The position numbers were made by a program, and so were the translations under genes. This document shows positions 34,457-42,562 of a stretch of 51,306 nt of DNA, one piece after another. The stretch's first letter is position 1. Each line of letters begins with the position of its first letter. The DNA is taken from NCBI GenBank assembly GCA_002371615.1, contig DFGA01000055.1, positions 1 through 51,306 on the forward strand, written 5' to 3'. The notes beneath the pieces were generated by a model. It saw nothing but the letters and a program-made list of their open reading frames with translations. It ran no database searches and had not been told where the DNA came from. This DNA is from Lachnospiraceae bacterium UBA3762 (GTDB lineage: Bacteria; Bacillota; Clostridia; Lachnospirales; Lachnospiraceae).

Positions 34457-35224
34457 ATGCGGTATTTAGTGCGTCATTTAGCAATTGTGGTTGCTGCTTT
34501 GTCTATATGCATATGGGCCGCCGGTTGCAAGATGCCGGCCGGATCCCGTCCATCCGCTCCGGTCCACCATTTAGGCACTTCCGGTGGAGCAATTGAAGTA
34601 GATACGAAGGAGTTAACAGGCAAGAAAGAGATAACAGATGACCCCGTGTTTTATGCAGAGGAGATAAGTGCGGAAGTGTTTGAGAGAATGAGGGGGAAAA
34701 GCTATCCTGAAAATTGTCCTGTCGATCTGTCGGAATTAAGGTATCTTCACCTTGCCTATAAAGATATTGACGGGATCAGCCACGACGGTGAAATGGTCTG
34801 TAATGCCGCGATAGCAGATAAACTGACAGAAATATTCCGCACCCTCTATGAAAACGATTATCCAATAGAACATATGTCGCTTGTGGATGACTATGATGCT
34901 GATGATGAGGCATCAATGAGTGCCAACAACACATCGTGCTTTAATTTCCGGTATATTTCCGGAACAAAGAAGATATCAAAACACGGAGAAGGACTGGCGG
35001 TTGACCTTAATCCGCTCTATAACCCATATGTTAAGGAAAAAGACGGAACGATCCATGTGGAACCGGAGTCAGGGGCGGCGTATACCGACAGGACTCTGGA
35101 TTTTGATTACAAGATTGACGAGAATGATCTTGCGTATAAGCTGTTTACCGAGGCCGGATTTGCATGGGGAGGCTCATGGAAATCAGTCAAGGATTACCAG
35201 CACTTTGAATATGATCCGAAATGA
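34457..35224 (+). CDS. VanY-like D-Ala-D-Ala carboxypeptidase lipoprotein (M15)
   Basis: This 255-residue exported protein should trim peptidoglycan stem peptides. The lipobox AAGC puts the lipidated cysteine at residue 24. The M15 zinc and active-site motifs are visible: SKHGEGLAVDLNP (SxHxxGxAxD) and, near the end, DYQHFEYD with the last zinc His. I chose the ATG at 34457, with CAGGAGA at the right distance; a GTG two codons earlier is too near that site. It is a single gene, divergent from the secreted pair, with a dif-like/promoter region immediately after it. Confidence 0.88.
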   Translation: MRYLVRHLAIVVAALSICIWAAGCKMPAGSRPSAPVHHLGTSGGAIEVDTKELTGKKEITDDPVFYAEEISAEVFERMRGKSYPENCPVDLSELRYLHLAYKDIDGISHDGEMVCNAAIADKLTEIFRTLYENDYPIEHMSLVDDYDADDEASMSANNTSCFNFRYISGTKKISKHGEGLAVDLNPLYNPYVKEKDGTIHVEPESGAAYTDRTLDFDYKIDENDLAYKLFTEAGFAWGGSWKSVKDYQHFEYDPK

Positions 35225-35231
35225 TCGACAT

Positions 35232-35260
35232 TTGCTAAAAATCATTTCATCTGTTATAAT
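35232..35260 (+). promoter_or_regulatory. thrH promoter
   Basis: TTGCTA (35232-35237) and a perfect TATAAT (35255-35260) are 17 bases apart. The start would be near 35267, about 90 bases before thrH. The -10 box overlaps the left arm of the dif-like site. Confidence 0.5.
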
Positions 35261-35276
35261 CCCTATTATGTAAACT
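35249..35276. other. candidate dif (XerC/XerD) site
   Basis: The right half TTATGTAAACT equals the XerD-binding arm of the Bacillus subtilis dif site as I remember it, 11 of 11 bases. The left half ATCTGTTATAA, at the proper six-base spacing, matches the XerC arm at only about 6 of 11. A xerD-type gene lies 4.4 kb away. The left arm is also the -10 region of a good promoter, so chance resemblance is possible. Confidence 0.35.
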
Positions 35277-35354
35277 TTAGTCGACGAAAATGTGGGGTAT
35301 AATGCGTGCTCCGGCTATGACGTAATCTGTAAAGTAAAAGGAGTCTTATATAAT

Positions 35355-35954
35355 ATGAATGTAGTATGTCTTGATCTTGAGGGAGTACTTGTGCCCGAAA
35401 TTTGGATAGCGTTTTCGAAAGAGAGCGGAATAGATGAACTGAAGCGTACAACGAGGGATGAGCCCGATTACGATAAACTGATGAACTGGAGAATAGGAAT
35501 ACTTCGCGAGCACGGGCTTGGACTGCCTCAGATTCAGGATACCATCTCCAAGATTGAGCCGCTTCCCGGGGCAAAGGATTTTCTCGATGAGCTGCGTTCA
35601 ATCACACAGGTAATAATCATAAGCGATACATTTGATCAGTTTGCCACTCCGCTCATGAAGAAGCTGGGCTGGCCAACACTCTTTTGTAACACGCTTGAGG
35701 TGGGAGCTGACGGCATGATCACGGGGTACAGGATGCGTTGCCCGCAGTCGAAGCTTACAACGGTTAAAGCTCTCCAGTCCATGGGATTTGATACGATAGC
35801 AAGCGGTGACAGTTTCAATGACCTTGCCATGATAGAGGCAGGTAAGAAGGGATTCCTCTTTAGAACTACTGATGCGATCAAAGCGGACTATCCGCATATT
35901 CCGGCGTTTGAAGATTATAACGATCTTCTTGCGGCCATAAAGGAGGCGCTGTAA
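35355..35954 (+). CDS. thrH: bifunctional phosphoserine phosphatase / homoserine phosphotransferase ThrH
   Basis: This 199-residue HAD enzyme has the length and sequence pattern of Pseudomonas ThrH. The nucleophile motif is LDLEGVLVPEIW (Asp at about 7 and 9), motif II is IISDTFDQF, motif III includes KLTTVKAL and motif IV is ASGDSFNDLAMI. ThrH releases phosphate from phosphoserine or moves it to homoserine, linking serine and threonine synthesis. I start it at ATG 35355, which AAGGAG precedes; a longer frame upstream has no site. The MBL gene follows 23 bases later. Confidence 0.93.
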   Translation: MNVVCLDLEGVLVPEIWIAFSKESGIDELKRTTRDEPDYDKLMNWRIGILREHGLGLPQIQDTISKIEPLPGAKDFLDELRSITQVIIISDTFDQFATPLMKKLGWPTLFCNTLEVGADGMITGYRMRCPQSKLTTVKALQSMGFDTIASGDSFNDLAMIEAGKKGFLFRTTDAIKADYPHIPAFEDYNDLLAAIKEAL

Positions 35955-35977
35955 GCACAACTTACGGCAGGTAAACG

Positions 35978-36610
35978 TTGTCTGTAAACATTGCGGTAAA
36001 TGTACAAAGCAGTATTCGAATCAGGGGTTCGAAAACTTTATATTTTGATCCGTGGCAGATAGATGAAGAGAGGCTTGATGCTGACTACGTTTTTATCACC
36101 CATGAGCACTATGACCATTTTTCGCCCGAGGATATCAGGAAGGTAATAAAGCCGGAGGGATATCTGGTAATACCGGAGTCCATGGCTGGAATGATGTGGG
36201 AGATTACCACTATTCCCGAAAATCATATCGTAACGGTCAGACCCGGCGAAAAGCGTGAGATTGCGCGACTTATGGTAGAGGTGTACCCGGCTTACAATCA
36301 GGGAAAACCTTTCCACAACAAGAGAAGCGGATGGGTTGGGTATCTGATTACGATGGATGCCGAGAAATACTATGTATCCGGAGATACGGATGAGATACCC
36401 GAGATCAGGAATATCAGATGCGATGTGGCTTTTCTTCCCATAGGCGGCAAATATACCATGGACGCTTCCGAGGCTGCACATCTGACAAAGAACCTGCATC
36501 CGAGGGTGGTAATTCCGACACATTACGGAAGTGTAGTGGGAAGCCCGGTAGACGGTGATTTTTTCCAAGGGCTGCTTCCGAGAGACATACGATGTGAATT
36601 GTTGCTGTAA
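35978..36610 (+). CDS. MBL-fold metal hydrolase
   Basis: This 210-residue metallo-beta-lactamase-fold protein carries the metal motif THEHYDHFSPED (HxHxDH), then the bridging Asp in YVSGDTDE and His in IPTHYGSV. It resembles UlaG-like cytoplasmic hydrolases, with no signal peptide. The start is TTG, with only a weak GGCAGG before it, and the N-terminus (NIAVNVQSSIRIRGSKTLYFDPW) agrees with the family, so I keep it. It is likely co-transcribed with thrH. The substrate is unknown. Confidence 0.85.
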   Translation: MSVNIAVNVQSSIRIRGSKTLYFDPWQIDEERLDADYVFITHEHYDHFSPEDIRKVIKPEGYLVIPESMAGMMWEITTIPENHIVTVRPGEKREIARLMVEVYPAYNQGKPFHNKRSGWVGYLITMDAEKYYVSGDTDEIPEIRNIRCDVAFLPIGGKYTMDASEAAHLTKNLHPRVVIPTHYGSVVGSPVDGDFFQGLLPRDIRCELLL

Positions 36611-36663
36611 GGAGGGACCCTATCTCCGACAGGAGATTCTAATGGGCGAGCGTCCTTGGTTGA

Positions 36664-37365
36664 TTACAACACACAGAAATAAATTCCGAAGAACTGCAGT
36701 ATCGAACCTGCGAGAACGAACAGATGGAAAACGGAGTGCATGTACCGTTTTCCACTTTTTTTGCCCAGTGAATACAGGGCTGCGCCTATGGAGTATGCAA
36801 CACCTCCGCCGAGAATCCAGAGAATGGCCGGCCAGCCCACGGCTTCAATGGTGGGTTTTGCGGCAATTACGATGCACCAGCCGATTGCCAGATAGAAGAT
36901 CATGGACATCTTATGGTATTTGTTATGGTCGATAGCCGTAAAAACAGCTGCAGTTATTGACAGACCCCATACAAGCCCGAAGATGGTCCATGCCCAGCCG
37001 GGATGCACCCTCCTGATACCGGCAAGAACGATCACTGTATATGTTCCGCCAATGAGATAGTATATAGTACAGTGATCTATGACCTGCATAACTTTCTTGC
37101 CCATGTTCTTGTGGAGCCCGTGGTAAACACTGCTCATTGTGTACAGGATTATAAGTGATGAGCCGTATATTGAAGAAGAAACGACTCCCCAGGGGTCGCC
37201 TTTCATTGCGGATTTCACAACACACAGAACAAGAGCCGCAATTCCAAGGGCTCCGCCGACTATGTGGCTGACCATATTAAAAATCTCTTCTCCTTTTGTA
37301 TAATCGGGAAGTACCCGGTCCTTAAGCTTTGTTCTTGGCTGATGTATTCCTGATGTTGTACTCAT
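36664..37365 (-). CDS. hemolysin III family membrane protein
   Basis: This 233-residue protein has seven membrane segments of the hemolysin III/PAQR family. Conserved residues appear as NMVSHIVGGALG, MSSVYHGL, VIDHCTIYYLIGGTYT and the C-terminal MHSVFHLFVLAGS, whose His residues bind a metal in the family. I prefer the ATG at 37365, because AAAGAGG lies upstream; a GTG six codons earlier overlaps that site. It is a single gene convergent to the MBL gene. The in vivo role is not established, and the hemolysin name reflects heterologous activity. Confidence 0.9.
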   Translation of the reverse strand: MSTTSGIHQPRTKLKDRVLPDYTKGEEIFNMVSHIVGGALGIAALVLCVVKSAMKGDPWGVVSSSIYGSSLIILYTMSSVYHGLHKNMGKKVMQVIDHCTIYYLIGGTYTVIVLAGIRRVHPGWAWTIFGLVWGLSITAAVFTAIDHNKYHKMSMIFYLAIGWCIVIAAKPTIEAVGWPAILWILGGGVAYSIGAALYSLGKKSGKRYMHSVFHLFVLAGSILQFFGIYFCVL

Positions 37366-37534
37366 ATTATTATCCTCTTTCACGACATCTAATATAGCAC
37401 ATTAGATGATCTACATCAACCGATTAATTTTCTGGCCGGTTTTTTGATAATATCTTGAATCGGCTTGTCTAAAATGGTAAACTCTTTGAGAATTTAAAAG
37501 TGTAAATTTCAGGAATATGTGGGAGCGAAAACTT

Positions 37535-38842
37535 ATGAAAAAATACAGCGAACTTTCCAAGACCGAGCTTGTTGAACTTGAGCAGAAACTTTTCCTTCAA
37601 TATGAAGATATGAAGGCAAGAGGACTGTCACTTAACATGGCGCGCGGCCTGCCTTCTGCCGAGCAGCTTGATATGGAAGCGGACTTTTTCGGTATTTTAT
37701 ATCCTGATTCTGACTTCATTTCGGAAGAAGGAAAGGACTGCCGTAACTACGGAGAACTTACCGGAATACACGAAGCAAGAGTTCTTATGGGAGATATGAT
37801 GGAGATACCTTCCGAAAATGTTATCGTATTTGGTAATTCGAGCCTTAATGTAATGTATGATACGGTTGCACGCTCCATGATACTCGGGGTGTGTGGAAGT
37901 ACGCCATGGTGTAAGCTTGATAAAGTAAAGTTTTTGTGCCCGGTTCCGGGATACGACAGGCATTTTGCCATAACCGAACAGTTCGGCATAGAAATGATAA
38001 ACATTCCTATGACACCCGATGGCCCCGATATGGATCTTGTTGAGAAGTATGTTAATTCAGACCCTGCAGTCAAAGGCATTTGGTGCGTTCCGAAGTATTC
38101 GAATCCCGGTGGTGTAACATACTCGGAAGAGACGGTGAGAAGATTTGCCGCACTTCGTCCGGCAGCGGAGGATTTCAGGATATTCTGGGATAATGCTTAC
38201 TGCATTCATCATCTGTATGATGATAAACAGGACTATCTTCTGGAAATATTGAAGGCCTGTGCGGATGCCGGTAACCCCGACATGGTCTACAAGTTCTGTT
38301 CGACTTCGAAGGTTACATTCCCCGGAAGCGGACTTGCGGCACTTGGAGCAAGCAAGAGAAACCTTGACTATATCAAGAGTGTTATAACAATACAGACGAT
38401 CGGACCCGACAAGCTCAACCAGCTTCGCCATGTTCGTTATTTTAAGGACATAAACGGCATGAAAAACCATATGAAAAAGCATGCCGCAATCCTTCGCCCC
38501 AAGTTCGAACTTGTCCAAAAGAGGCTTAACGAAGAACTGGGTGGCCTTGGTATCGGAGAGTGGTCCAATCCCGTCGGAGGGTATTTCGTATCATTTAATA
38601 CACTTCCCGGATGCGCCAAGACAGTAGTCGGTATGTGCAAGGATGCCGGCGTTACAATGACCGGTGCAGGAGCAACATATCCATACAAGAAGGATCCTCA
38701 GGATTCCAACATCAGGATCGCACCGACATTCCCGCCTATCGATGAACTTGCAAAGGCGCTCGACGTTTTTGTGTTGTGCGTTAAATTGGCCAGTGTACAG
38801 AAGTTGTTAGAGGAAGATGTCACGATTGCAAAGCAATCGTGA
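37535..38842 (+). CDS. PLP-dependent aminotransferase, aspartate-aminotransferase family
   Basis: This 435-residue fold-type I aminotransferase has MARGLPSAEQL, YGELTGIHEARVLMG, then PKYSNPGGVTYSEE, FWDNAYCIHHLYD and the PLP lysine motif STSKVTFPGSG. The C-terminal NIRIAPTFPP holds the substrate-carboxylate arginine. These features fit the aspartate-aminotransferase family PF12897. The ATG 37535 is used, with GGGAGCG upstream; an earlier ATG is less well placed. The last codons (VTIAKQS) and stop are part of a perfect hairpin that ends the gene, 56 bases before the NUDIX gene. Confidence 0.92.
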   Translation: MKKYSELSKTELVELEQKLFLQYEDMKARGLSLNMARGLPSAEQLDMEADFFGILYPDSDFISEEGKDCRNYGELTGIHEARVLMGDMMEIPSENVIVFGNSSLNVMYDTVARSMILGVCGSTPWCKLDKVKFLCPVPGYDRHFAITEQFGIEMINIPMTPDGPDMDLVEKYVNSDPAVKGIWCVPKYSNPGGVTYSEETVRRFAALRPAAEDFRIFWDNAYCIHHLYDDKQDYLLEILKACADAGNPDMVYKFCSTSKVTFPGSGLAALGASKRNLDYIKSVITIQTIGPDKLNQLRHVRYFKDINGMKNHMKKHAAILRPKFELVQKRLNEELGGLGIGEWSNPVGGYFVSFNTLPGCAKTVVGMCKDAGVTMTGAGATYPYKKDPQDSNIRIAPTFPPIDELAKALDVFVLCVKLASVQKLLEEDVTIAKQS

Positions 38843-38868
38843 CGCGGCGACATCGACGAAGTCGATGT
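38819..38868 (+). repeat. two perfect hairpins between aminotransferase and NUDIX genes
   Basis: The first is an 11-base-pair stem (GTCACGATTGC/GCAATCGTGAC, loop AAA) at 38819-38843 that includes the aminotransferase stop. The second is an eight-pair stem ACATCGAC/GTCGATGT with a GAA loop at 38850-38868. The ACGAAGT centre of the second equals that of the leader repeat, and an AGAGGGA ribosome site follows. No T-run follows, so these are not ordinary terminators. Confidence 0.7.
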
Positions 38869-38898
38869 TGGTTTTATATCAAAAGAGGGAATGAGAAC

Positions 38899-39453
38899 AT
38901 GAATCCCGACAGACCGGAGCGGGTCGGCCGCACACTTATTCATAACGGTGCCATAGTAGACATATATCAGGATAAGATGCAGCTTCCCGACGGAAGCTTT
39001 GAGAACTTTGATTTCATTAAGCATAAAGGTGCTGCTGCGGTGATCCCCGTACTCGATGACGGCAGGATCATAATGGTACGCCAGTACAGAAATGCGATTG
39101 ATTCATATACACTTGAGATCCCGGCAGGAGGTCTTAACGGTGCAGATGAGCCGACAAAGGTTGCCGCCCACCGTGAGCTTGAAGAGGAGACCGGCTATTA
39201 TGCCGAGATGGGGGATGTGGAATTCCTTCTGAGCCTTTATACGACAGTGGCCTTTTGCAATGAGAAGATAGATATCTATGTGGCACGTAACCTTCGCAAG
39301 ACCGCACAGCACCTTGATGATGATGAGTTCATTGATGTGGAAGTTTACACGCCGGATGAGCTAAAATCCCTTATCATTGAGGGGAAGATCGTGGATGCGA
39401 AGACGATTGCCGCTCTTAGTACGTATTTATTAAAGATGTCCCCCACCGATTAA
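38899..39453 (+). CDS. NUDIX hydrolase (ADP-ribose pyrophosphatase-like)
   Basis: This 184-residue protein has the NUDIX box from GGLNGADEP to RELEEETGY (about residues 80-105), in the ADP-ribose pyrophosphatase style with an N-terminal beta domain (IHNGAIVDIYQDKMQLPDG) and VVRQYRNAIDSYTLEIPAGG-like strands before the box. It should hydrolyse ADP-ribose or a related nucleoside diphosphate derivative. I start it at ATG 38899, after AGAGGGA; the frame stays open upstream through the hairpins, without a site. Confidence 0.92.
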   Translation: MNPDRPERVGRTLIHNGAIVDIYQDKMQLPDGSFENFDFIKHKGAAAVIPVLDDGRIIMVRQYRNAIDSYTLEIPAGGLNGADEPTKVAAHRELEEETGYYAEMGDVEFLLSLYTTVAFCNEKIDIYVARNLRKTAQHLDDDEFIDVEVYTPDELKSLIIEGKIVDAKTIAALSTYLLKMSPTD

Positions 39454-39472
39454 AAATTTTATGTAAGGCATT

Positions 39473-39500
39473 TATTGTAAACTTTTTATTGTAAACTTTT
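39473..39500. repeat. 14-bp perfect tandem repeat upstream of xerD
   Basis: TATTGTAAACTTTT occurs twice in direct succession (39473-39486 and 39487-39500). The repeat lies 97 bases upstream of the xerD promoter, right after the NUDIX stop. It could bind a regulator. The TTGTAAACT core partly resembles an Xer arm. Confidence 0.7.
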
Positions 39501-39596
39501 CACAATATCTTGTTAGCTCCAAAATCGGTGTTTACGATATGTTGTGTCAAGTACAAAAAAGTGCTACAAATGCGATAAAATCAAGGAATTTTAATG

Positions 39597-39625
39597 TTGA
39601 TTTTATAAATAAATCTGCTTATAAT
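39597..39625 (+). promoter_or_regulatory. xerD promoter
   Basis: TTGATT (39597-39602) and a perfect TATAAT (39620-39625) are 17 bases apart. The start would be near 39632, giving a leader of about 54 bases. Confidence 0.65.
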
Positions 39626-39635
39626 AAAACCCGTA

Positions 39636-39662
39636 GCGCAAACTCTGGGGAGTTGTTTGTGC
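39636..39662 (+). promoter_or_regulatory. structured 5' leader hairpin of xerD
   Basis: GCGCAAACTC folds back on GAGTTGTTTGTGC with a TGGG loop and a three-base bulge, making a stem of about ten pairs that begins at the predicted transcript start. A longer flanking pairing between ATAAATCTGC (39609-39618) and GCAGATTATTTAT near 39676 is possible in DNA, but its left arm is not transcribed. It may control stability or ribosome access. Confidence 0.5.
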
Positions 39663-39685
39663 CACAGTAAAGGCAGATTATTTAT

Positions 39686-40570
39686 ATGGAACAAGCTATT
39701 TCAGGATTCATAACTTATTTACATAACGTCAAGAAAAAATCCCTGAACACGGAATTATCATATAGGAGAGACTTAAGCAAGATGCAGGACTATTTCAGTT
39801 CTGTAGGTATTACCGACCTTAAGGACGTTACCGAAGATGCTCTTGCTAAATATGTCGAGCATCTTAATGAGAGCGGATTCGCAGCTGCAACGGTATCAAG
39901 ATCCGTCGCAAGCGCAAAGGCGTTCTTCCATTATTGCGCAAACGAGGGACTTGTTGATAAGGATCCCACCGGTGTACTTAAGGCGCCCAAGATCGAGAAG
40001 AAAATGCCCGAGATACTGACTATGGACGAGGTGACGAGGCTTCTTGAACAGCCAAAGGGTGACAGCCCGAAGGAGATCAGGGATAAAGCAATGCTTGAGC
40101 TTTTGTATGCTACGGGAATCAGGGTATCCGAACTTATGAATCTTGAGATTTCCGATGTGAATATGCAGATGTCGTACATCACCTGCAAGGATGCTTCCAA
40201 AGAGCGGGTCATTCCTTTCGGAAGAGAGGCAAAGCATGCACTGACACGATATCTGGACAGCGGAAGGGCGGCAATGGTTGAAGACCAGTCTTCCAAAATA
40301 CTGTTCGCAAACTGCTCGGGGCAGAAGATGAGCCGTCAGGGATTCTGGAAGCTGATCAAGTACTATGCCAAGAAAGCCAAGATAACCGCTGATATAACCC
40401 CCCATACGCTGCGCCATTCATTTGCGGCACACCTCGTGGAAAACGGTGCGGATCTTCGTGCGGTTCAGGAAATGCTGGGACATTCGGATATTTCCACGAC
40501 CCAGATATATGCAGCAATGAATCACAACAAGATAAGAGAAGTATATGCTAAAGCTCATCCGAGAGGATAG
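39686..40570 (+). CDS. xerD: tyrosine recombinase XerD
   Basis: XerD resolves chromosome dimers at dif with XerC. The 294-residue protein has an N-terminal SAM-like core-binding domain (1-95) and the catalytic domain with Arg146 (TGIRVSEL), Lys172, His240-x2-Arg243 (HTLRHSFAAH), His266 (LGHSDISTTQ) and the nucleophile Tyr275. The AAAGG site before the ATG is modest. The length and order of motifs match XerD better than phage integrases, and no phage genes are nearby. The 3' end overlaps the convergent PHP phosphatase by 16 bases. Confidence 0.93.
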   Translation: MEQAISGFITYLHNVKKKSLNTELSYRRDLSKMQDYFSSVGITDLKDVTEDALAKYVEHLNESGFAAATVSRSVASAKAFFHYCANEGLVDKDPTGVLKAPKIEKKMPEILTMDEVTRLLEQPKGDSPKEIRDKAMLELLYATGIRVSELMNLEISDVNMQMSYITCKDASKERVIPFGREAKHALTRYLDSGRAAMVEDQSSKILFANCSGQKMSRQGFWKLIKYYAKKAKITADITPHTLRHSFAAHLVENGADLRAVQEMLGHSDISTTQIYAAMNHNKIREVYAKAHPRG

Positions 40571-41358
40571 AATTTGGGACTGCGGCCTGTAAATACAGCG
40601 TGATACTTAAATCCGCAGTCAAGAAGCAGAGCTTCGGCCTTGTCAAAATCACATGCCACATGTTCTGCCAGGTGAGCATCGCTTCCTATCGTAACAATTT
40701 CGCCGCCAAGCTCTTTGTAACGTTTTACAATATCGTGGCATGGGTTCGGCTCGCCAAGTCCCTTACGGTAGCCGGCTGAGTTCACTTCAAGGGCGATTCC
40801 TTTGTCGACAATGATTTTTAATATAGGATCAATGTAATCGGAGTATTTCTTATAGGAATACTCCTTGTTTTTATTTGGACCGTACCTTACCACATAGTCC
40901 ATGTGGCCTATGGCATCAAAATCCGAGAAAGCCTTAAGGCAGGCAAGTGATTCGGTAAAGTATTCCCTGTATGCTTCTTCTTCACTGCGTCCTTCGAAGT
41001 ATTCGGGATAGTACGGATCGACATTTTTTGGATTGTGTACCGAACCTATTATAAAATCAAAGGGATATTGGTTTACATAACTGCTATACCAATCCGCAAG
41101 CCATGGAAGCAGGCCCAGTTCCACGCCCCACAGAAGTGTGATCTTCTCCCGGTATTTGTCGCAAAGTTCCAGATATCTGCTTCTGTACGCTTCGCAATCA
41201 AGGATGAACTGCCCCTCTATCGGATAGTCCTTGTCCATATGCTCGGTAAAGCACATTATATCTAGACCGCGATCAATCCCGGCCTGTATCACATTTTCCA
41301 TTTCTTCATCACAATCGCTTGAGAAGGATGTATGTAAATGTATGTCTGCTCTTATCAT
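40555..41358 (-). CDS. hisK: PHP-domain histidinol phosphatase
   Basis: This 267-residue PHP-family enzyme should dephosphorylate histidinol phosphate. Metal-binding motifs are visible: ADIHLHTSFSSDC (HxH), CFTEHMD, GSVHNPKNV, IGHMDYVVRYG and the last TIGSDAHLAEHV. The histidine-type HisK is the best match for this set, though other PHP phosphoesterases share the motifs. It is a single gene in the interval between xerD and the padR operon, so the name is by family and not by context. Confidence 0.85.
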   Translation of the reverse strand: MIRADIHLHTSFSSDCDEEMENVIQAGIDRGLDIMCFTEHMDKDYPIEGQFILDCEAYRSRYLELCDKYREKITLLWGVELGLLPWLADWYSSYVNQYPFDFIIGSVHNPKNVDPYYPEYFEGRSEEEAYREYFTESLACLKAFSDFDAIGHMDYVVRYGPNKNKEYSYKKYSDYIDPILKIIVDKGIALEVNSAGYRKGLGEPNPCHDIVKRYKELGGEIVTIGSDAHLAEHVACDFDKAEALLLDCGFKYHAVFTGRSPKFYPLG

Positions 41359-41414
41359 ATCGTGACATATTATAGCATCTTTATCATTTTAATCAAAATT
41401 TAATAAAATACCCC

Positions 41415-41443
41415 TTGACACATAATACTATGCGACGTATAGT
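41415..41443 (+). promoter_or_regulatory. padR operon promoter
   Basis: TTGACA (41415-41420) and TATAGT (41438-41443) are 17 bases apart, a strong promoter. Transcription should begin near 41450, placing the full leader repeat in the 5' untranslated region. Confidence 0.75.
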
Positions 41444-41446
41444 ATT
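41424..41446. promoter_or_regulatory. palindromic operator, probable PadR site
   Basis: AATACTAT and ATAGTATT form perfect eight-base arms around a seven-base centre (GCGACGT). The site covers the promoter spacer and the -10 box. PadR-type proteins commonly repress their own operon at such AT-rich dyads, so autoregulation is expected. Confidence 0.7.
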
Positions 41447-41466
41447 ACATGACATAGGGTATTAAA

Positions 41467-41591
41467 GCCATTTTCAAATGGCGTGGCTCTCAAGAAAGGT
41501 GGTGTAAAGTTTTCTATGAAAACTTTGCAGCACGTAGGCCACGCCTCCACGAAGTGGACTTTGAATGGCGTGGCTCTCAAGAAAGGAGGAG
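41467..41591 (+). repeat. hairpin-rich leader repeat before padR (R3)
   Basis: A half module (41467-41500) opens with a small hairpin GCCATTT/AAATGGC and runs into the GTGGCTCTCAAGAAAGG sequence. The 12-pair linker hairpin (41503-41529) follows, then a complete module with outer stem GCCACGCC/GGCGTGGC (41538-41545, 41567-41574) and inner hairpin TCCAC-GAA-GTGGA. From 41477 to 41587 it is identical to the galE leader except for one missing G. The end, GAAAGGAGGAG, is the padR ribosome site. Confidence 0.85.
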
Positions 41592-41600
41592 AAAGATCGG

Positions 41601-41924
41601 ATGGAATCGCAGTTCAGACGGGGAATACTGGACGCGTGTGTGTTGGCGGTTCTTGAGCGGGGAGAATCATACGGTTATCAGATGGTCAAAGATATCAATG
41701 AATTTATCCCGATAACCGAGTCGACATTGTACCCGATCCTGAAGAGGCTTGAGGCTTCGGAAATGCTGGCTGTTTTTTCGCAGGAGCATAACGGAAGACT
41801 CCGCAAGTATTACAGGATCACAGACAAAGGACGCGATCACGTAACGCAGTTGTTAAAAGAGTGGGAAGAGATAGTCAGGATTTATCAATATATCATGGAA
41901 GCGAGGGAGGCAGACAATGCTTAG
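41601..41924 (+). CDS. PadR family transcriptional regulator
   Basis: This 107-residue winged-helix regulator starts ESQFRRGILDACVLAVL and has GYQMVKDI, STLYPILKRLE and YYRITDKGRDH, the PadR hallmarks. I place the start at ATG 41601, after GAAAGGAGG; the frame is open upstream through the repeat. It overlaps the DUF1700 gene. PadR with DUF1700 and DUF4097 partners is a recurrent set in Firmicutes. The dyad at 41424-41446 is its likely target, and the operon includes an efflux system. Confidence 0.95.
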   Translation: MESQFRRGILDACVLAVLERGESYGYQMVKDINEFIPITESTLYPILKRLEASEMLAVFSQEHNGRLRKYYRITDKGRDHVTQLLKEWEEIVRIYQYIMEAREADNA

Positions 41925-42525
41925 AGACGAGTACTTGAGCAATCTTAAAGATAAACTTGCCGCAAACAATATACCGGGAATAGACAGTATGATCGATTTT
42001 TACGATGAGGCGATATCCGATCGTATTGAAGACGGGATGAGCGAGGAAGATGCCGTAGCCGCAATGGAAGATGCTGATGAGGTTGTAAAGTCGGCGCTTC
42101 TAGACAAGTCGATAGCAGCGCTCATGATGGAAAGCGCCAGAAAGAAGCATCAGGAGGCTAATGAGAAGGGACATGGGGCTTTATTCGTTGTTCTTATGAT
42201 AATAGGGTTCCCCATCTGGTTTCCGCTCCTTGTGGCATTCTTCGCAATACTTTTTTCAATCTATATCGCCATGTGGGCGATCGTTGTATCCATATACGCG
42301 GTTGAACTGGCATTTGCGATTACAGCTGTGGCATCGTTCTTTGCCTGCTTCACATTCCTGATGGGACAGATACCCTTTGCAACCGCCATAGCACTTTTGG
42401 GATGTGCCCTTATTTTTGCGGGACTTGCGATCCTTTTATGGAAGCCGGTTGTTATTATTACGAAGTGGATGATAAAGATCATCAAGGAAGTGTTCAGATC
42501 CATCAAGAAAATATTTGTTAAATAA
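41917..42525 (+). CDS. DUF1700 (HAAS-type) membrane protein
   Basis: This 202-residue protein has a soluble N-terminal helical domain of about 70 residues (LSNLKDKLAANNIPG, EDGMSEEDAVAAMEDADEVV) typical of DUF1700, and four membrane segments in about 85-185. These proteins accompany PadR regulators and are thought to act as co-sensors or anti-regulators. The start overlaps padR by 8 bases, so translational coupling is likely. Confidence 0.9.
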   Translation: MLRDEYLSNLKDKLAANNIPGIDSMIDFYDEAISDRIEDGMSEEDAVAAMEDADEVVKSALLDKSIAALMMESARKKHQEANEKGHGALFVVLMIIGFPIWFPLLVAFFAILFSIYIAMWAIVVSIYAVELAFAITAVASFFACFTFLMGQIPFATAIALLGCALIFAGLAILLWKPVVIITKWMIKIIKEVFRSIKKIFVK

Positions 42526-42562
42526 GCGGATCCCCAATAACACGAAGAGGAGATAGAAAATC

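Noticed and set aside
39473..39500. Second dif site
   Set aside because: TATTGTAAACT lacks a partner arm at six-base spacing and exists as a direct repeat, so it does not have dif geometry.
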